DNA from: Desulfobacterales bacterium CG23_combo_of_CG06-09_8_20_14_all_52_9
GTDB lineage: Bacteria > Desulfobacterota > Desulfobacteria > Desulfobacterales > UBA2156
Direction: 5' to 3'
DNA length: 10,984 nucleotides
Assembly (NCBI GenBank): GCA_002771315.1
Contig: PCSF01000020.1
Span: 1 to 10,984 of the forward strand
Shown: in pieces, positions 1 through 7,557 of the stretch
Numbering within the stretch: position 1 is the first letter of the stretch
Layout: each line of letters opens with the position of its first letter
Notes under the pieces: generated by a model
Told to the model about the DNA's origin: nothing
The model's database searches: none
What the model saw: the letters and a program-made list of their open reading frames with translations, nothing else
Position numbers and translations under genes: made by a program

Positions 1-1
1 G

Positions 2-427
2 GACCGGCTGGGTGTTTTAGCAAATCTTTATGCGGCGGCGGACATGGGCTTTGTGGGTGGGAGCCTGGTCAGAGAAGGCGGGCACAACCCCCTGGAACCG
101 GCTGCGCGGGGCAAGCCGATCCTGTTTGGTCCGGACATGAGCGACTTTGCGTCGATCGCCGACGCGCTCCTGAAAGCAGGTGCCGCCGTTTGTGTTCCAG
201 ACTCGGAATCGCTGGCTGCCGGGATGCTCCGGTTGATGAAGGACCCGAAAACTGTTGAGGCGATGGGTCTGGCTGCTCACCGGGTGGCTTCTGAAGGAAG
301 GGGGGCTGTGGAAAAGATCCTGAGAGTGGTGGCCGCGCACCTTACGGGCGAAAATGGGGTAAGTGAGGATGACAGCGGTGTTAAAATGACGGGCGTAGCC
401 TCCAAACCAACGGAAGGCAGATCGTGA
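2..427 (+). CDS. waaA: 3-deoxy-D-manno-octulosonic acid (Kdo) transferase, C-terminal part (5' truncated by window edge)
   Basis: This is the last 141 codons of a Kdo transferase, the GT30 enzyme that moves Kdo from CMP-Kdo onto the lipid A precursor at the inner membrane. The frame is open from base 2 and ends at TGA 425-427; full-length family members are about 420-430 residues, so roughly two thirds lie upstream of the window. The visible part carries the family's C-terminal nucleotide-sugar binding signature: a YAAAD stretch (residues 10-14 of the fragment), FVGGSLVREGGHNPLEP (17-33) and GKPILFGP (37-44). After the last conserved helix (about residue 113) there is a polar tail of some 28 residues (ENGVSEDDSG...) that looks poorly conserved. 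The stop overlaps the lpxK start by 4 nt. An ATG at 44 is internal to the motif and is not a real start. Confidence 0.95.
   Translation, partial: DRLGVLANLYAAADMGFVGGSLVREGGHNPLEPAARGKPILFGPDMSDFASIADALLKAGAAVCVPDSESLAAGMLRLMKDPKTVEAMGLAAHRVASEGRGAVEKILRVVAAHLTGENGVSEDDSGVKMTGVASKPTEGRS
412..417 (+). promoter_or_regulatory. Ribosome binding site of lpxK
   Basis: GGAAGG lies 6 nt before the GTG at 424, inside the end of waaA. It supports the GTG start over the in-frame ATG at 445 and fits translational coupling through the GTGA overlap. Confidence 0.6.
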
Positions 428-1575
428 TTCTGAATCTTTTTAAAATGTTCCCAAAGAGTCAAAAATGGGTTCTTTGGACCCTACATGATACCGAAACAGG
501 CCCGCACCGTTGGGCTTCAAAGGCTTTTATTTGGGCCTCCTTCGTTTATGGTGGTGCCGCAAAACTGAGGCGGACGCTTTACCAGAACAGAATCCTGAAA
601 GCCAAAAGACTCCCCTGCCCGGTGATCTCCGTCGGGAACCTGACGGTGGGGGGAACGGGGAAAACCCCCATGGTGGCCTATCTAGCTAACCTGCTCAAGG
701 GAATGGGTTATCGGGCGGCGGTCCTGAGCCGGGGATACAAGGGAAAAGCCCAGAAATGCGGCGGAGTGGTCAGCGATGGAAGCACTGTCTTCATGACGCC
801 CGAAGATGCCGGGGACGAACCCTTCATGCTGGCGGAACAACTTGAGGAGATTCCGGTCCTTGTGGGGTCGAACCGGTTTGCATCCGGGACCCTGGCTGTC
901 CAACAGTATCGGTCCAATGTCCTGATTTTAGACGATGGATTTCAGCACCTGGCCCTCGAAAGAGACCTGAATCTGGTGCTTTTGGACCATCGGTATCCTG
1001 TGGGAAACGGACACCTTCTGCCCAGAGGAACCCTCCGGGAACCCCTTTCAGCGCTCTCAATGGCCGACGGCGTTATTTTTACCCGGTGCGACCCCTGCTA
1101 TGCATCTGCGATGAGTCCTCCCCGTTTCCTGGATCGGGAGGCCTTTAATAAAAAGCCTTTCTTTTATGCCGCCCATTATCCCATGATTTATCGGATAAAG
1201 GGAGAAAACCCAAAGGCGGACGATGTCGATTCCATGGCGGAAAAACGGGGGATCGCTTTTTCCGGGATCGCTCAAAACGACGATTTTCAACATTCCCTCA
1301 AGGCCCAACACTATGATATAGTAAATTTTTTCGGATTTCCGGACCACCATCCCTATACGCAAAAGGAGCTGGAATTCATCTGGCTAGAGGGCCGGAAAAG
1401 AGGCGCATTTTTTGTCGCAACTACCCAAAAGGATTATGTCCGCATCCGCGGAAGGGTCCCGACCGATATCCCCTTGATGGTGCTCGGCATCCGGCTGCAA
1501 TTCCTAAAAAACGATGGGGTAGAGTTTTCCGATTGGGTCCGGAATCATGTAGAAGAAGCAATGCGGAAAACGTGA
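424..1575 (+). CDS. lpxK: Tetraacyldisaccharide 4'-kinase (lipid A 4'-kinase)
   Basis: LpxK phosphorylates the 4' position of the tetraacyl disaccharide-1-phosphate with ATP, giving lipid IVA, at the cytoplasmic face of the inner membrane. The 383-residue product shows the family signatures: a P-loop in SVGNLTVGGTGKTP (69-82), SRGYKG (102-107), LDDGFQH (169-175), LLPRGTLREP (198-207), FPDHHPYT (305-312) with the conserved His pair, and TTQKDYVR (333-340). The region before the P-loop contains a moderately hydrophobic stretch (about 33-47), matching the N-terminal membrane-anchoring helix of the family. The P-loop sits about 15 residues further in than in the E. coli enzyme, so the protein has a short N-terminal extension; ATG 445 is the alternative start, but GTG 424 has the better ribosome binding site and the coupled GTGA junction with waaA. 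It ends at TGA 1573-1575, immediately before the next gene. Confidence 0.96.
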   Translation: MILNLFKMFPKSQKWVLWTLHDTETGPHRWASKAFIWASFVYGGAAKLRRTLYQNRILKAKRLPCPVISVGNLTVGGTGKTPMVAYLANLLKGMGYRAAVLSRGYKGKAQKCGGVVSDGSTVFMTPEDAGDEPFMLAEQLEEIPVLVGSNRFASGTLAVQQYRSNVLILDDGFQHLALERDLNLVLLDHRYPVGNGHLLPRGTLREPLSALSMADGVIFTRCDPCYASAMSPPRFLDREAFNKKPFFYAAHYPMIYRIKGENPKADDVDSMAEKRGIAFSGIAQNDDFQHSLKAQHYDIVNFFGFPDHHPYTQKELEFIWLEGRKRGAFFVATTQKDYVRIRGRVPTDIPLMVLGIRLQFLKNDGVEFSDWVRNHVEEAMRKT

Positions 1576-1593
1576 TTGGAAAAAGAAAGGAGA

Positions 1594-1600
1594 AGAGAGG
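1594..1600 (+). promoter_or_regulatory. Probable ribosome binding site deciding the start of the WaaE-like GT2
   Basis: The purine-rich AGAGAGG ends 8 nt before GTG 1609, a normal Shine-Dalgarno spacing. The TTG at 1576, which would give 11 more residues, has no comparable site before it. Another AGGAG just upstream (about 1589-1593) is too far from 1609 to be preferred. Confidence 0.5.
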
Positions 1601-1608
1601 ATAGACCG

Positions 1609-2382
1609 GTGGAAAGGGTGAAGGACCAAACGATCGGTATCGCGGTGATTGCCCAAAACGAAGCGGATCGCATTATGAAGCTTATTAACAGTATCTCCTT
1701 TGCCGACGAGATCGTGGTGGTGGATTCGGGAAGTACGGATGGGACGCCGTCCCTATGCACCCAAATGGGAGCTCGTGTGATTCAACGTCCCTGGCAAGGA
1801 TACGCGGCGCAAAAACAGTTTGCCATGGAGTGCGTTCGATCGGATTGGATACTCAATGTGGATGCAGACGAAAGGGTATCGGAGGCCCTGGCTCATGAAA
1901 TAACCGCCGCGGTTGCATCGGCGCCCCCGGAGACGGCAGGTTTTTCCATGCCCAGGCTCTCTTTTTATCTGAATCGGTGGATCCGTCACGGCGGGTGGTA
2001 CCCGGATCGAAAGATCCGCCTGGTCCGCCGGGGAAAAGGAGAATGGAGCCAAGACGCCTTGCATGAGCGCCTCATCGTGCAAGGAAAGGTTATACCGCTT
2101 TCTCAGCCGCTCTATCATGACGTCTACAGAAACATCGCGGACCAGGTGGCGACCATCAATCGCTTTTCGGATGTGGCGGCTTCGGAGAAAGGACCGAGAA
2201 CCGGTAAACATCTTCTTCTGGGTCTGTTGCACGGGGCCGTTAAATTTTTCGAAAGCTATTTCTGGAAGCTGGGGTTTTTAGACGGATATGCCGGAATGGT
2301 GATTGCGGCCAATTCCTCATGGTACGTTTTTTTAAAACACGCCAAGGCGTGGGAATTCTCGCTAAAGACACCTGAAAAATGA
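1609..2382 (+). CDS. GT2 glycosyltransferase, WaaE/KdtX-like LPS core glycosyltransferase
   Basis: A cytoplasmic GT-A fold inverting glycosyltransferase (257 residues from GTG 1609; 268 if TTG 1576 is used). The nucleotide-binding half has IAVIAQNEAD (11-20), EIVVVDSGSTDGT (34-46) and the metal-binding D-x-D in ILNVDADERV (81-90; D85 and D87). The sequence HGGWYPDRKIRLVRRG (127-142) and the following LHERL (151-155) are typical of the WaaE/KdtX subgroup, which in enterobacteria adds glucose to the first heptose of the inner core. The C-terminal stretch (about 200-250, HLLLGLLHGAVKFF, YAGMVIAANSSWYVF) is hydrophobic to amphipathic and may sit on the membrane. The 11 residues before GTG 1609 are almost all charged and look untranslated. 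It lies between lpxK and lpxL, which supports a job in lipid A-core assembly; the sugar it transfers cannot be told. Confidence 0.9.
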   Translation: MERVKDQTIGIAVIAQNEADRIMKLINSISFADEIVVVDSGSTDGTPSLCTQMGARVIQRPWQGYAAQKQFAMECVRSDWILNVDADERVSEALAHEITAAVASAPPETAGFSMPRLSFYLNRWIRHGGWYPDRKIRLVRRGKGEWSQDALHERLIVQGKVIPLSQPLYHDVYRNIADQVATINRFSDVAASEKGPRTGKHLLLGLLHGAVKFFESYFWKLGFLDGYAGMVIAANSSWYVFLKHAKAWEFSLKTPEK

Positions 2383-2406
2383 ATCTGTTATTTTTTCCGG
2401 GAATCC

Positions 2407-3336
2407 ATGAAGATGGTTGATCAAATCGGGTGCGCACTGGTGACCGTCGCTCTCAGGCTCATGGGATCGATTCCTTTGACAAGCGTTGACAGCGTTACGC
2501 GTTGGATCGGCAGAATCTGGTTTGCCATCGACAAACGTCACCGGGAGATCGCCCTGAAAAACCTCATCCAAGCCTTTGCCGGGGAAAAATCCCTGGATTC
2601 GGTCCGCCTGTTAGCCATGGAGTCTTTCCGGAATTTGTCGCGGATCATTTTTGAGATCGGCTGGTCCCTTGGACAGACCTCGGAAAGCTTGGGTCGTTTC
2701 ATTTCCATACGCGGGTTTTCTCATTTTCGCAACGCCATGGATCGAAACAAGGGGGTCTTGCTGTTGACCCTGCACCTGGGAAACTGGGAGCTTTTAGCCG
2801 GGGCTGCGGCCAAGCTAGACCTACCAGTCCATGTGCTGTACCGTCCTCTGGATGTGAAGACTCTCGATCTTTTTTTTAATCGCTACCGGTCCCGGTTTGG
2901 AGCCCGGCTGATCCCCAGCACCCGCTCCATGCGCAAAATCTTAAGAGCCTTGAAGCAGAAGGAGTCTGTGCTAGTTTTACTGGATCAGAACATGGATTGG
3001 TATGAGGGGGTCTTTGTCGATTTTTTCGGGAAAAGCGCATGTACCAACCAGGGGCTGGCGCTGATGGCCCTGGCAACGGAAGCCCCGGTGATTCCGGTTT
3101 TTCTCGTGCGTGACGGCCAAAGATTTATTACCGAGTTTTTAGAGGAAATTCCGCTGGTAAGAACCGGGGACAGGCGAAAAGACCTGGAAGAGAATACCCG
3201 AAGATATACACAGACATTGGAGGCTATCGTGCGCAGGTTCCCAGACCAGTGGCTATGGGTGCATCAGCGGTGGAAGACACGGCCCTGCACCCCTTGGCCG
3301 AGGGAAATGCGTTTCGGAGATAAAAATCACTCTTGA
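2407..3336 (+). CDS. lpxL: Late lipid A acyltransferase, LpxL/HtrB type
   Basis: A 309-residue member of the LpxL/LpxM lysophospholipid-acyltransferase family, which transfers an acyl chain from acyl-ACP onto a hydroxyacyl chain of Kdo2-lipid A on the cytoplasmic side of the inner membrane. The H-x4-E catalytic motif is HLGNWE (H123, E128); other family marks are LLDQN (191-195), FFGKSACTNQGLALMA (206-221) and the C-terminal QWLWVHQRWKTRP (281-293). A weakly hydrophobic N-terminus (about 6-21) could be the usual membrane anchor. Length is normal for the family. The start ATG 2407 follows a 24-nt gap after the GT2 gene, with only a weak ribosome binding site; an in-frame ATG two codons later is also possible. 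LpxL and LpxM types cannot be separated safely here; it is the only such enzyme in view. Confidence 0.92.
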   Translation: MKMVDQIGCALVTVALRLMGSIPLTSVDSVTRWIGRIWFAIDKRHREIALKNLIQAFAGEKSLDSVRLLAMESFRNLSRIIFEIGWSLGQTSESLGRFISIRGFSHFRNAMDRNKGVLLLTLHLGNWELLAGAAAKLDLPVHVLYRPLDVKTLDLFFNRYRSRFGARLIPSTRSMRKILRALKQKESVLVLLDQNMDWYEGVFVDFFGKSACTNQGLALMALATEAPVIPVFLVRDGQRFITEFLEEIPLVRTGDRRKDLEENTRRYTQTLEAIVRRFPDQWLWVHQRWKTRPCTPWPREMRFGDKNHS

Positions 3337-4376
3337 AGATCCAATTTAAAGGACAAAAATCCCCGCGGCTGCTTTTACGTGCCGCCAACTGGGTGGGGGA
3401 CGCGGTCATGATGACGCCGGCGGTCTGCTCCCTCAGGAGGCGTTTTCCGAAAGCGGAAATTTTTGTTCTGGCCAAACCCTGGGTGGTTCCCGTTTTCGAG
3501 GCGCTACCCTATGTGGATCGCATCCTGGTTTATGACAAGGCTGGCCGTCATAGAGGGATGGCCGGGTTCATTCGTCTGGTTTTGGACCTTCGGACCTTCC
3601 GATTCGATGCGGCGATCCTTTTCCAGAATGCCTTCGAGGCGGCCTTCATCGCGGCCCTTAGCGGCATCCCCATGCGTATCGGATATTCCACCGACGGGAG
3701 GGGAATTTTACTGACCCACCGTCCGCCGCTTTTTCCCCGGTCTCGAAAAATTCACCAGGTGGACTATTACCTGGGCATTCTGAAAGGCGTCGGTATCCCG
3801 GACACGTGCCGAAAACTCTGCCTTTCCATCGGAGACAGGGAGACGGAAAAGGCACGCTACATCCTGGATCGATACGGAATCCGAAGGAGTGATACCCTGG
3901 TAGGGATCAATCCCGGTGCGGCTTATGGGCCTGCCAAGCAGTGGCCGTCCGATCGTTTTGCCGCCCTGGGTGATCGGATACAGGAAGCCTTCGGGACAAA
4001 AATCCTGATTTTCGGGGGGTCCGCGGATCGTTCTCTTGGGGTTCGAATCCGCCAAAGCATGCGATATCCGGCCGTGAACCTGGCCGGAAAGACCGATCTG
4101 TCCGAGGCCATGGCCCTGATTCGGGAATGTCGGTTATTTATCACCAATGATTCGGGGCTGATGCATGTGGCATCGGCTTTAAAGGTTCCTCTGGTCGCCA
4201 TTTTCGGCTCCACGGATCCGGAGGCTACGGGGCCATGGGGATACCGGGGAAGAATCCTTGAGTCCAAAATTTCCTGTAGTCCCTGTCTTGAGCCGGAGTG
4301 CCCTTTGGGTCATTTGCAGTGCATGACCCGGATCACAACCGATGCAGTCTTTGAGGCTGCAAAGGCGTTGTTGTGA
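3333..4376 (+). CDS. waaF: ADP-heptose:LPS heptosyltransferase II (GT9)
   Basis: WaaF adds the second L-glycero-D-manno-heptose to the inner core from ADP-heptose in the cytoplasm. The 347-residue product has LRAANWVGDAVMMTPA (15-30), which is close to the WaaF N-terminal signature (R-A-x-N-W-x-G-D-A), then GINPGAAYGPAKQWP (191-205) and the ADP-binding TNDSGLMHVASAL (271-283) followed by FGSTDP and TGPWG (299-303). Near the C-terminus a cysteine cluster CSPC-x4-C-x6-C (C315, C318, C323, C330) is present. The start is a TTG at 3333 that overlaps the lpxL stop in a TTGA junction; the nearest purine block (GGAG 3316-3319) is 13 nt away, so initiation probably relies on coupling to lpxL. No other good start precedes the conserved N-terminus. 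Confidence 0.93.
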   Translation: MKIQFKGQKSPRLLLRAANWVGDAVMMTPAVCSLRRRFPKAEIFVLAKPWVVPVFEALPYVDRILVYDKAGRHRGMAGFIRLVLDLRTFRFDAAILFQNAFEAAFIAALSGIPMRIGYSTDGRGILLTHRPPLFPRSRKIHQVDYYLGILKGVGIPDTCRKLCLSIGDRETEKARYILDRYGIRRSDTLVGINPGAAYGPAKQWPSDRFAALGDRIQEAFGTKILIFGGSADRSLGVRIRQSMRYPAVNLAGKTDLSEAMALIRECRLFITNDSGLMHVASALKVPLVAIFGSTDPEATGPWGYRGRILESKISCSPCLEPECPLGHLQCMTRITTDAVFEAAKALL

Positions 4377-5455
4377 ATATCCTCATCGTCAAGCTCAGCG
4401 CCATCGGAGATGTGATCCACACCCTTCCGGCCTTAAACGCCCTGCGCGCCCATTATCCCTTTGCGCGCATTACATGGCTAGTGGAAGAGGCGGCCTCGGA
4501 TCTGGTCATCGGGCATCGGGCCTTGGATCGCGTACTGGTGTCCAGGAGAAAGACATGGATCCGCGGGTTGTTCTCCGGGGATGCGGTCTTGCATTTCAAG
4601 GCTGCGGCATTTTTTTTAAAAAACCTTCGGGATACCCGGTATGACATGATCCTGGATTTTCATGGCCTGTTAAAAAGCAGCCTCCTCATCTTCCTTGCCC
4701 GGGGAAAGCGAAAGATCGGATTCGGAAAGGGAATGGCGCACATGGAATACAGCCACCTTTTCTTAAACGAACGCATTCCGGCTGTTTCCATGGAATACCA
4801 TGCCCTCAAACGGCAATTGATATTTCTTGAGGGCTTGGGAATCCGGTGCAGCCGGATTGTTTATGATGTGCCGATCCGAATGCAGGACCGGAAAGAGGCC
4901 GGGCAACTCTTGGCCTCTTGCGGAATTCAACCGGATGCAGTCTATGTGGCGATCAACCCCGGGGCCAAATGGGTGACCAAGCTGTGGGAGCCGGGCAAAT
5001 TTGCAAGGGTTGCTGATGACCTGATCCGGAGGCATTCGGTCCGGATCATTTTTACCGGAAGCCGGGAGGATTCCGCAATGGTGGGAGCGATTCGGGGACG
5101 GATGAAAGAACCGGCGGCCGGAGTGACGGGAAAGACGACTCTTAACGTGTTGAGCGCCATCTATGAAAACGCCGCATGTGTTCTTTCCACCGATACCGGC
5201 CCCATGCATCTGGCTGCTGCAGTAGGAACACCGGTGGTAGCCCTTTTCGGGCCCACGGCCCCCTCGAGAACCGGACCTTTCGGCAAACGGCATCGTGTGC
5301 TCCGGACGAAAATGGCGTGCAGCCCCTGTTTCAAACGGGAGTGCCTCCTTAAGCGGCACGGAGCAAACGTTACGGCGCTATGTATGGAGCAAATTTCGGT
5401 TCAAGATGTCATCGAAGCCGTCGAAGGGCGGATGGATGAAATGGGGAAGGGTTAA
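4373..5455 (+). CDS. waaC: ADP-heptose:LPS heptosyltransferase I (GT9)
   Basis: WaaC adds the first heptose to Kdo2-lipid A. The 360-residue product starts with ILIVKLSAIGDVIHTLPAL (3-21), the WaaC-type N-terminus with the conserved Asp at position 13, followed by DFHGLLKSS (95-103), INPGAKWVTKLW (194-205), TGKTTLNVL (252-260) and STDTGPMHLAAAVGTP (272-287), the ADP-heptose binding loop, then FGPTAPSRTGPFG (292-304). A C-terminal cysteine cluster CSPC-x4-C-x12-C (C316, C319, C324, C337) parallels that of the preceding WaaF. GTG 4373 overlaps the waaF stop in a GTGA junction; AAAGG at 4361-4365, 7 nt upstream, is a fair ribosome binding site. The assignment as I rather than II rests on the SAIGDVIHTLPAL and DFHGLLKSS motifs. 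Confidence 0.92.
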   Translation: MNILIVKLSAIGDVIHTLPALNALRAHYPFARITWLVEEAASDLVIGHRALDRVLVSRRKTWIRGLFSGDAVLHFKAAAFFLKNLRDTRYDMILDFHGLLKSSLLIFLARGKRKIGFGKGMAHMEYSHLFLNERIPAVSMEYHALKRQLIFLEGLGIRCSRIVYDVPIRMQDRKEAGQLLASCGIQPDAVYVAINPGAKWVTKLWEPGKFARVADDLIRRHSVRIIFTGSREDSAMVGAIRGRMKEPAAGVTGKTTLNVLSAIYENAACVLSTDTGPMHLAAAVGTPVVALFGPTAPSRTGPFGKRHRVLRTKMACSPCFKRECLLKRHGANVTALCMEQISVQDVIEAVEGRMDEMGKG

Positions 5456-6405
5456 TGGTGGCGGGCGGATCGATCGATATCACGGTGGTCATCGTGAACT
5501 GGAACACGAAGGGGCTCGTGCTGGAGTGCCTGTCGCGGGTTTATGAGACCCTCGACAGTCCGGCATATGAAGTATTTGTGGTGGACAACGCCTCCGCAGA
5601 CGGAAGTGTTGCATCTGTCAGGAAGCGGTACCCCGGCGTGAACCTCATCGTCAATCCAAGAAATTTTGGGTATGCCTCGGCCTGCAACCAGGCCCTTCGC
5701 CGGATGAAAGGGCGCTATGCCCTGCTGCTCAACACCGATGCCCTGCCCGAGAAAGGAGCGGTCAAGCGCCTTTTCGATTTCATGGAAAAAACGGCGTCGG
5801 CCGGGATGACCTGCGCACAGCTCCTCCATTCGGACGGAAGGTGCCAGAATTCCGCGGCTCCTTTTCCATCATGGGTGACGCTCTTGACCAACGAGGGGAT
5901 CGCAAGAGCGCTCTTTCCTTCACGCTTTACCGGGAAAAGGCACACCGAAACGGACCCGGTGGAAGTGGATTCGTGTATCGGCGCGTGCATGATGGTTCGC
6001 AAAAGCGCCATGGACGCAGTGGGGCTTTTGGATGAACGGTATTTTTTCTTTTTTGAAGAAACCGATTGGGCCTTGAGGATGCATCGGGCCGGATGGAAAA
6101 TCTTTTTTATCCCGGAAGCCGAAGTAATCCACCGACAGGGTCAGAGCGTGGGATCCGGGGCGGAATCGAGGAAACTATTTTACCGGGCCCGGTATGCCTA
6201 TTTTCGAAAATGGCATCCCCGCTGGTTTTGGATAATCTACGCCTTGGTTTTTTTACGGTTGCTGGTCAATGCGGTATTGACCGCCCTGGGCGTCTTCCTG
6301 ACCCTGGGACTTGCGGGAGAGCTACGCCGGCGCTTAGGGGTCTACCTGAAACTCATTGCCTGGCACCTGACCGGGTGTCCCACGCCGATATCCATTTGTC
6401 GGTGA
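5455..6405 (+). CDS. GT2 glycosyltransferase, rhamnosyltransferase-like, with C-terminal hydrophobic segment
   Basis: A 316-residue GT-A glycosyltransferase of the WbbL/rhamnosyltransferase-like group. Marks are ITVVIVNWNT (9-18), FVVDNASADGS (41-51), NPRNFGYASACNQAL (67-81), LLNTDALP (91-98, the D-x-D position reading T-D), the acceptor-side GACMMVRKSAM (176-186) and the catalytic-base region FFEETDWALRMHRAGW (199-214), then EVIHRQGQS (223-231). Residues about 257-286 (WFWIIYALVFLRLL, LTALGVFLTLGL) form a strong hydrophobic stretch long enough for one membrane helix or a short re-entrant hairpin, placing the enzyme on the inner membrane with its catalytic domain in the cytoplasm. The start ATG 5455 shares one base with the waaC stop (TAATG), with GGGGAAGGG just before it. 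It probably extends the core; the sugar is unknown. Confidence 0.9.
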   Translation: MVAGGSIDITVVIVNWNTKGLVLECLSRVYETLDSPAYEVFVVDNASADGSVASVRKRYPGVNLIVNPRNFGYASACNQALRRMKGRYALLLNTDALPEKGAVKRLFDFMEKTASAGMTCAQLLHSDGRCQNSAAPFPSWVTLLTNEGIARALFPSRFTGKRHTETDPVEVDSCIGACMMVRKSAMDAVGLLDERYFFFFEETDWALRMHRAGWKIFFIPEAEVIHRQGQSVGSGAESRKLFYRARYAYFRKWHPRWFWIIYALVFLRLLVNAVLTALGVFLTLGLAGELRRRLGVYLKLIAWHLTGCPTPISICR

Positions 6406-6409
6406 GACG

Positions 6410-7543
6410 ATGCTTATTAAAGGAGAAAGCAGGCTCCCCAACATCCGCGGTTCCATCCTCCTCATCCAGCTGGGAGATATCGGGGATGTGGTGCTCTCCT
6501 TGCCGGTCCTCGTCGCCCTCAAGCGGCATTTTGCCGAATGCGATATCTGGATGTGCGTCCGGGAAAAGGCGAGAGGGCTTTTGGAGCATATTCCGGAAAT
6601 TGAGGGAGCAATCAGCGTGGATGCGGCGCCCCGACCAACGATGAGGGCGTTGGATCACCACTTGCAGTGGATCCTCAATCTTTGGCGCCGGCGGTTTGCT
6701 TTGGTGTTGGATCTTCGGACCGGATCCAGGGGTACGGTCATTGCCTGCCTTTCCGGTGCCCCGTTTCGGATAGGAAGACTCGATCACGGACGGCAGGGGA
6801 TGCGAAAATGGGGTTTTACGCACCTGGTGCAGCCCGATCCCGACCGGGAAAAGGGTCAGTACGCCGTGAAACATCATCTGAACATCCTTGCCGCCGTCGG
6901 TGTGCCCCCGGCCGAGGAAAGACCCACAATCCGGATCTTACGGGAAAAAGAGGCGGAAATCCGGGCGTTTTTAACAAAGGAAGGGATTTCTCAGGAACGT
7001 CCTCTGGTGGCCGTTTCCCCTTTCTCCCTTTGGCGCTACAAGGAATGGAAGGCCGATGGCTGGATTCGCCTGATGGCCGATCTGGTGAAAAACCGTGGGG
7101 TTTCAGTCGTCGTCACCGGGTCCCCCGAAGAACGGGAACGGGCCCAAACCCTTGTCGGAGGCATGTCGAAGGGTATTTTCAATCTGGCGGGGAAGACCCG
7201 GATACAGATGCTTCCAGCCCTTTTCAAGGCCTGCCGGCTTTATATCGGTGTGGACTCCGGATCCTTGCATGTGGCCTCCGCGGTGGGAACCCCGACGGTG
7301 GCTCTTTTCGGTCCGTCTTCGACGGTCACATGGGCGCCCCGAGGCATCCGACATCTCATCGTATCCAAGGACATGTCCTGCATTCCCTGCCGGAAGAAAG
7401 GGTGTGGGGACTGCGGAATAAGCCGATGCCTTGAGGAATTGACCATTTCAGAGGTTTTAAAGGTGGTGAATCGACACTTCGAGCATGAAAAAGGTATCGA
7501 TTCGGTGGAGCAGGACGGGAGTGACAGAAACCGGGATATCTGA
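6410..7543 (+). CDS. Third GT9 heptosyltransferase-family protein (WaaQ-like)
   Basis: A 377-residue GT9 protein, the third in this operon. It has SILLIQLGDIGDVVLSLPVL (15-34), LVLDLRTGSRG (98-108), VSPFSLWRYKEW (202-213), in which the NPG seen in WaaF/WaaC is replaced by SPF in a way that recalls the HPTSRW-x-FK-x-W segment of WaaQ-type heptosyltransferase III, then NLAGKT (258-263) and VDSGSLHVASAVGTP (281-295). The C-terminus carries an expanded cysteine cluster (C324, C327, C332, C335, C340). The first 14 or so residues before the conserved strand, and the last 20 (charged, KGIDSVEQDGSDRNRD), look unconserved. The start ATG 6410 lies 4 nt after the previous stop with GGTGAG before it. Likely role: adding a branching heptose or related sugar to the core; donor specificity is inferred from family only. 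Confidence 0.88.
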   Translation: MLIKGESRLPNIRGSILLIQLGDIGDVVLSLPVLVALKRHFAECDIWMCVREKARGLLEHIPEIEGAISVDAAPRPTMRALDHHLQWILNLWRRRFALVLDLRTGSRGTVIACLSGAPFRIGRLDHGRQGMRKWGFTHLVQPDPDREKGQYAVKHHLNILAAVGVPPAEERPTIRILREKEAEIRAFLTKEGISQERPLVAVSPFSLWRYKEWKADGWIRLMADLVKNRGVSVVVTGSPEERERAQTLVGGMSKGIFNLAGKTRIQMLPALFKACRLYIGVDSGSLHVASAVGTPTVALFGPSSTVTWAPRGIRHLIVSKDMSCIPCRKKGCGDCGISRCLEELTISEVLKVVNRHFEHEKGIDSVEQDGSDRNRDI

Positions 7544-7557
7544 TACGGATTCAGAGT

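Noticed and set aside
1753..2232. A 159-codon open frame on the - strand opposite the WaaE-like GT2.
   Set aside because: The forward strand encodes an intact GT2 with the D-x-D motif here; the reverse product shows no domain.
2383..2406. T-rich gap before lpxL considered as a terminator.
   Set aside because: It contains a short T run but no convincing inverted repeat before it, and the genes on both sides belong to the same pathway on the same strand.
4763..5359. A 198-codon open frame on the - strand opposite waaC.
   Set aside because: It lies wholly within the conserved half of waaC, has no ribosome binding site that stands out, and its low-complexity, His/Pro/Arg-rich product resembles no family I know.
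6667..7434. A 255-codon open frame on the + strand inside the third GT9 gene, in another frame.
   Set aside because: The GT9 reading frame carries all family motifs across this stretch; the alternative product is rich in Arg, Pro, Gly and Ser and has no recognisable domain, as expected of a shadow frame.
3333..7543. The three GT9 genes considered as a recent tandem repeat.
   Set aside because: They share family motifs only; overall protein identity appears low and no long DNA repeats are visible, so they are old paralogues.
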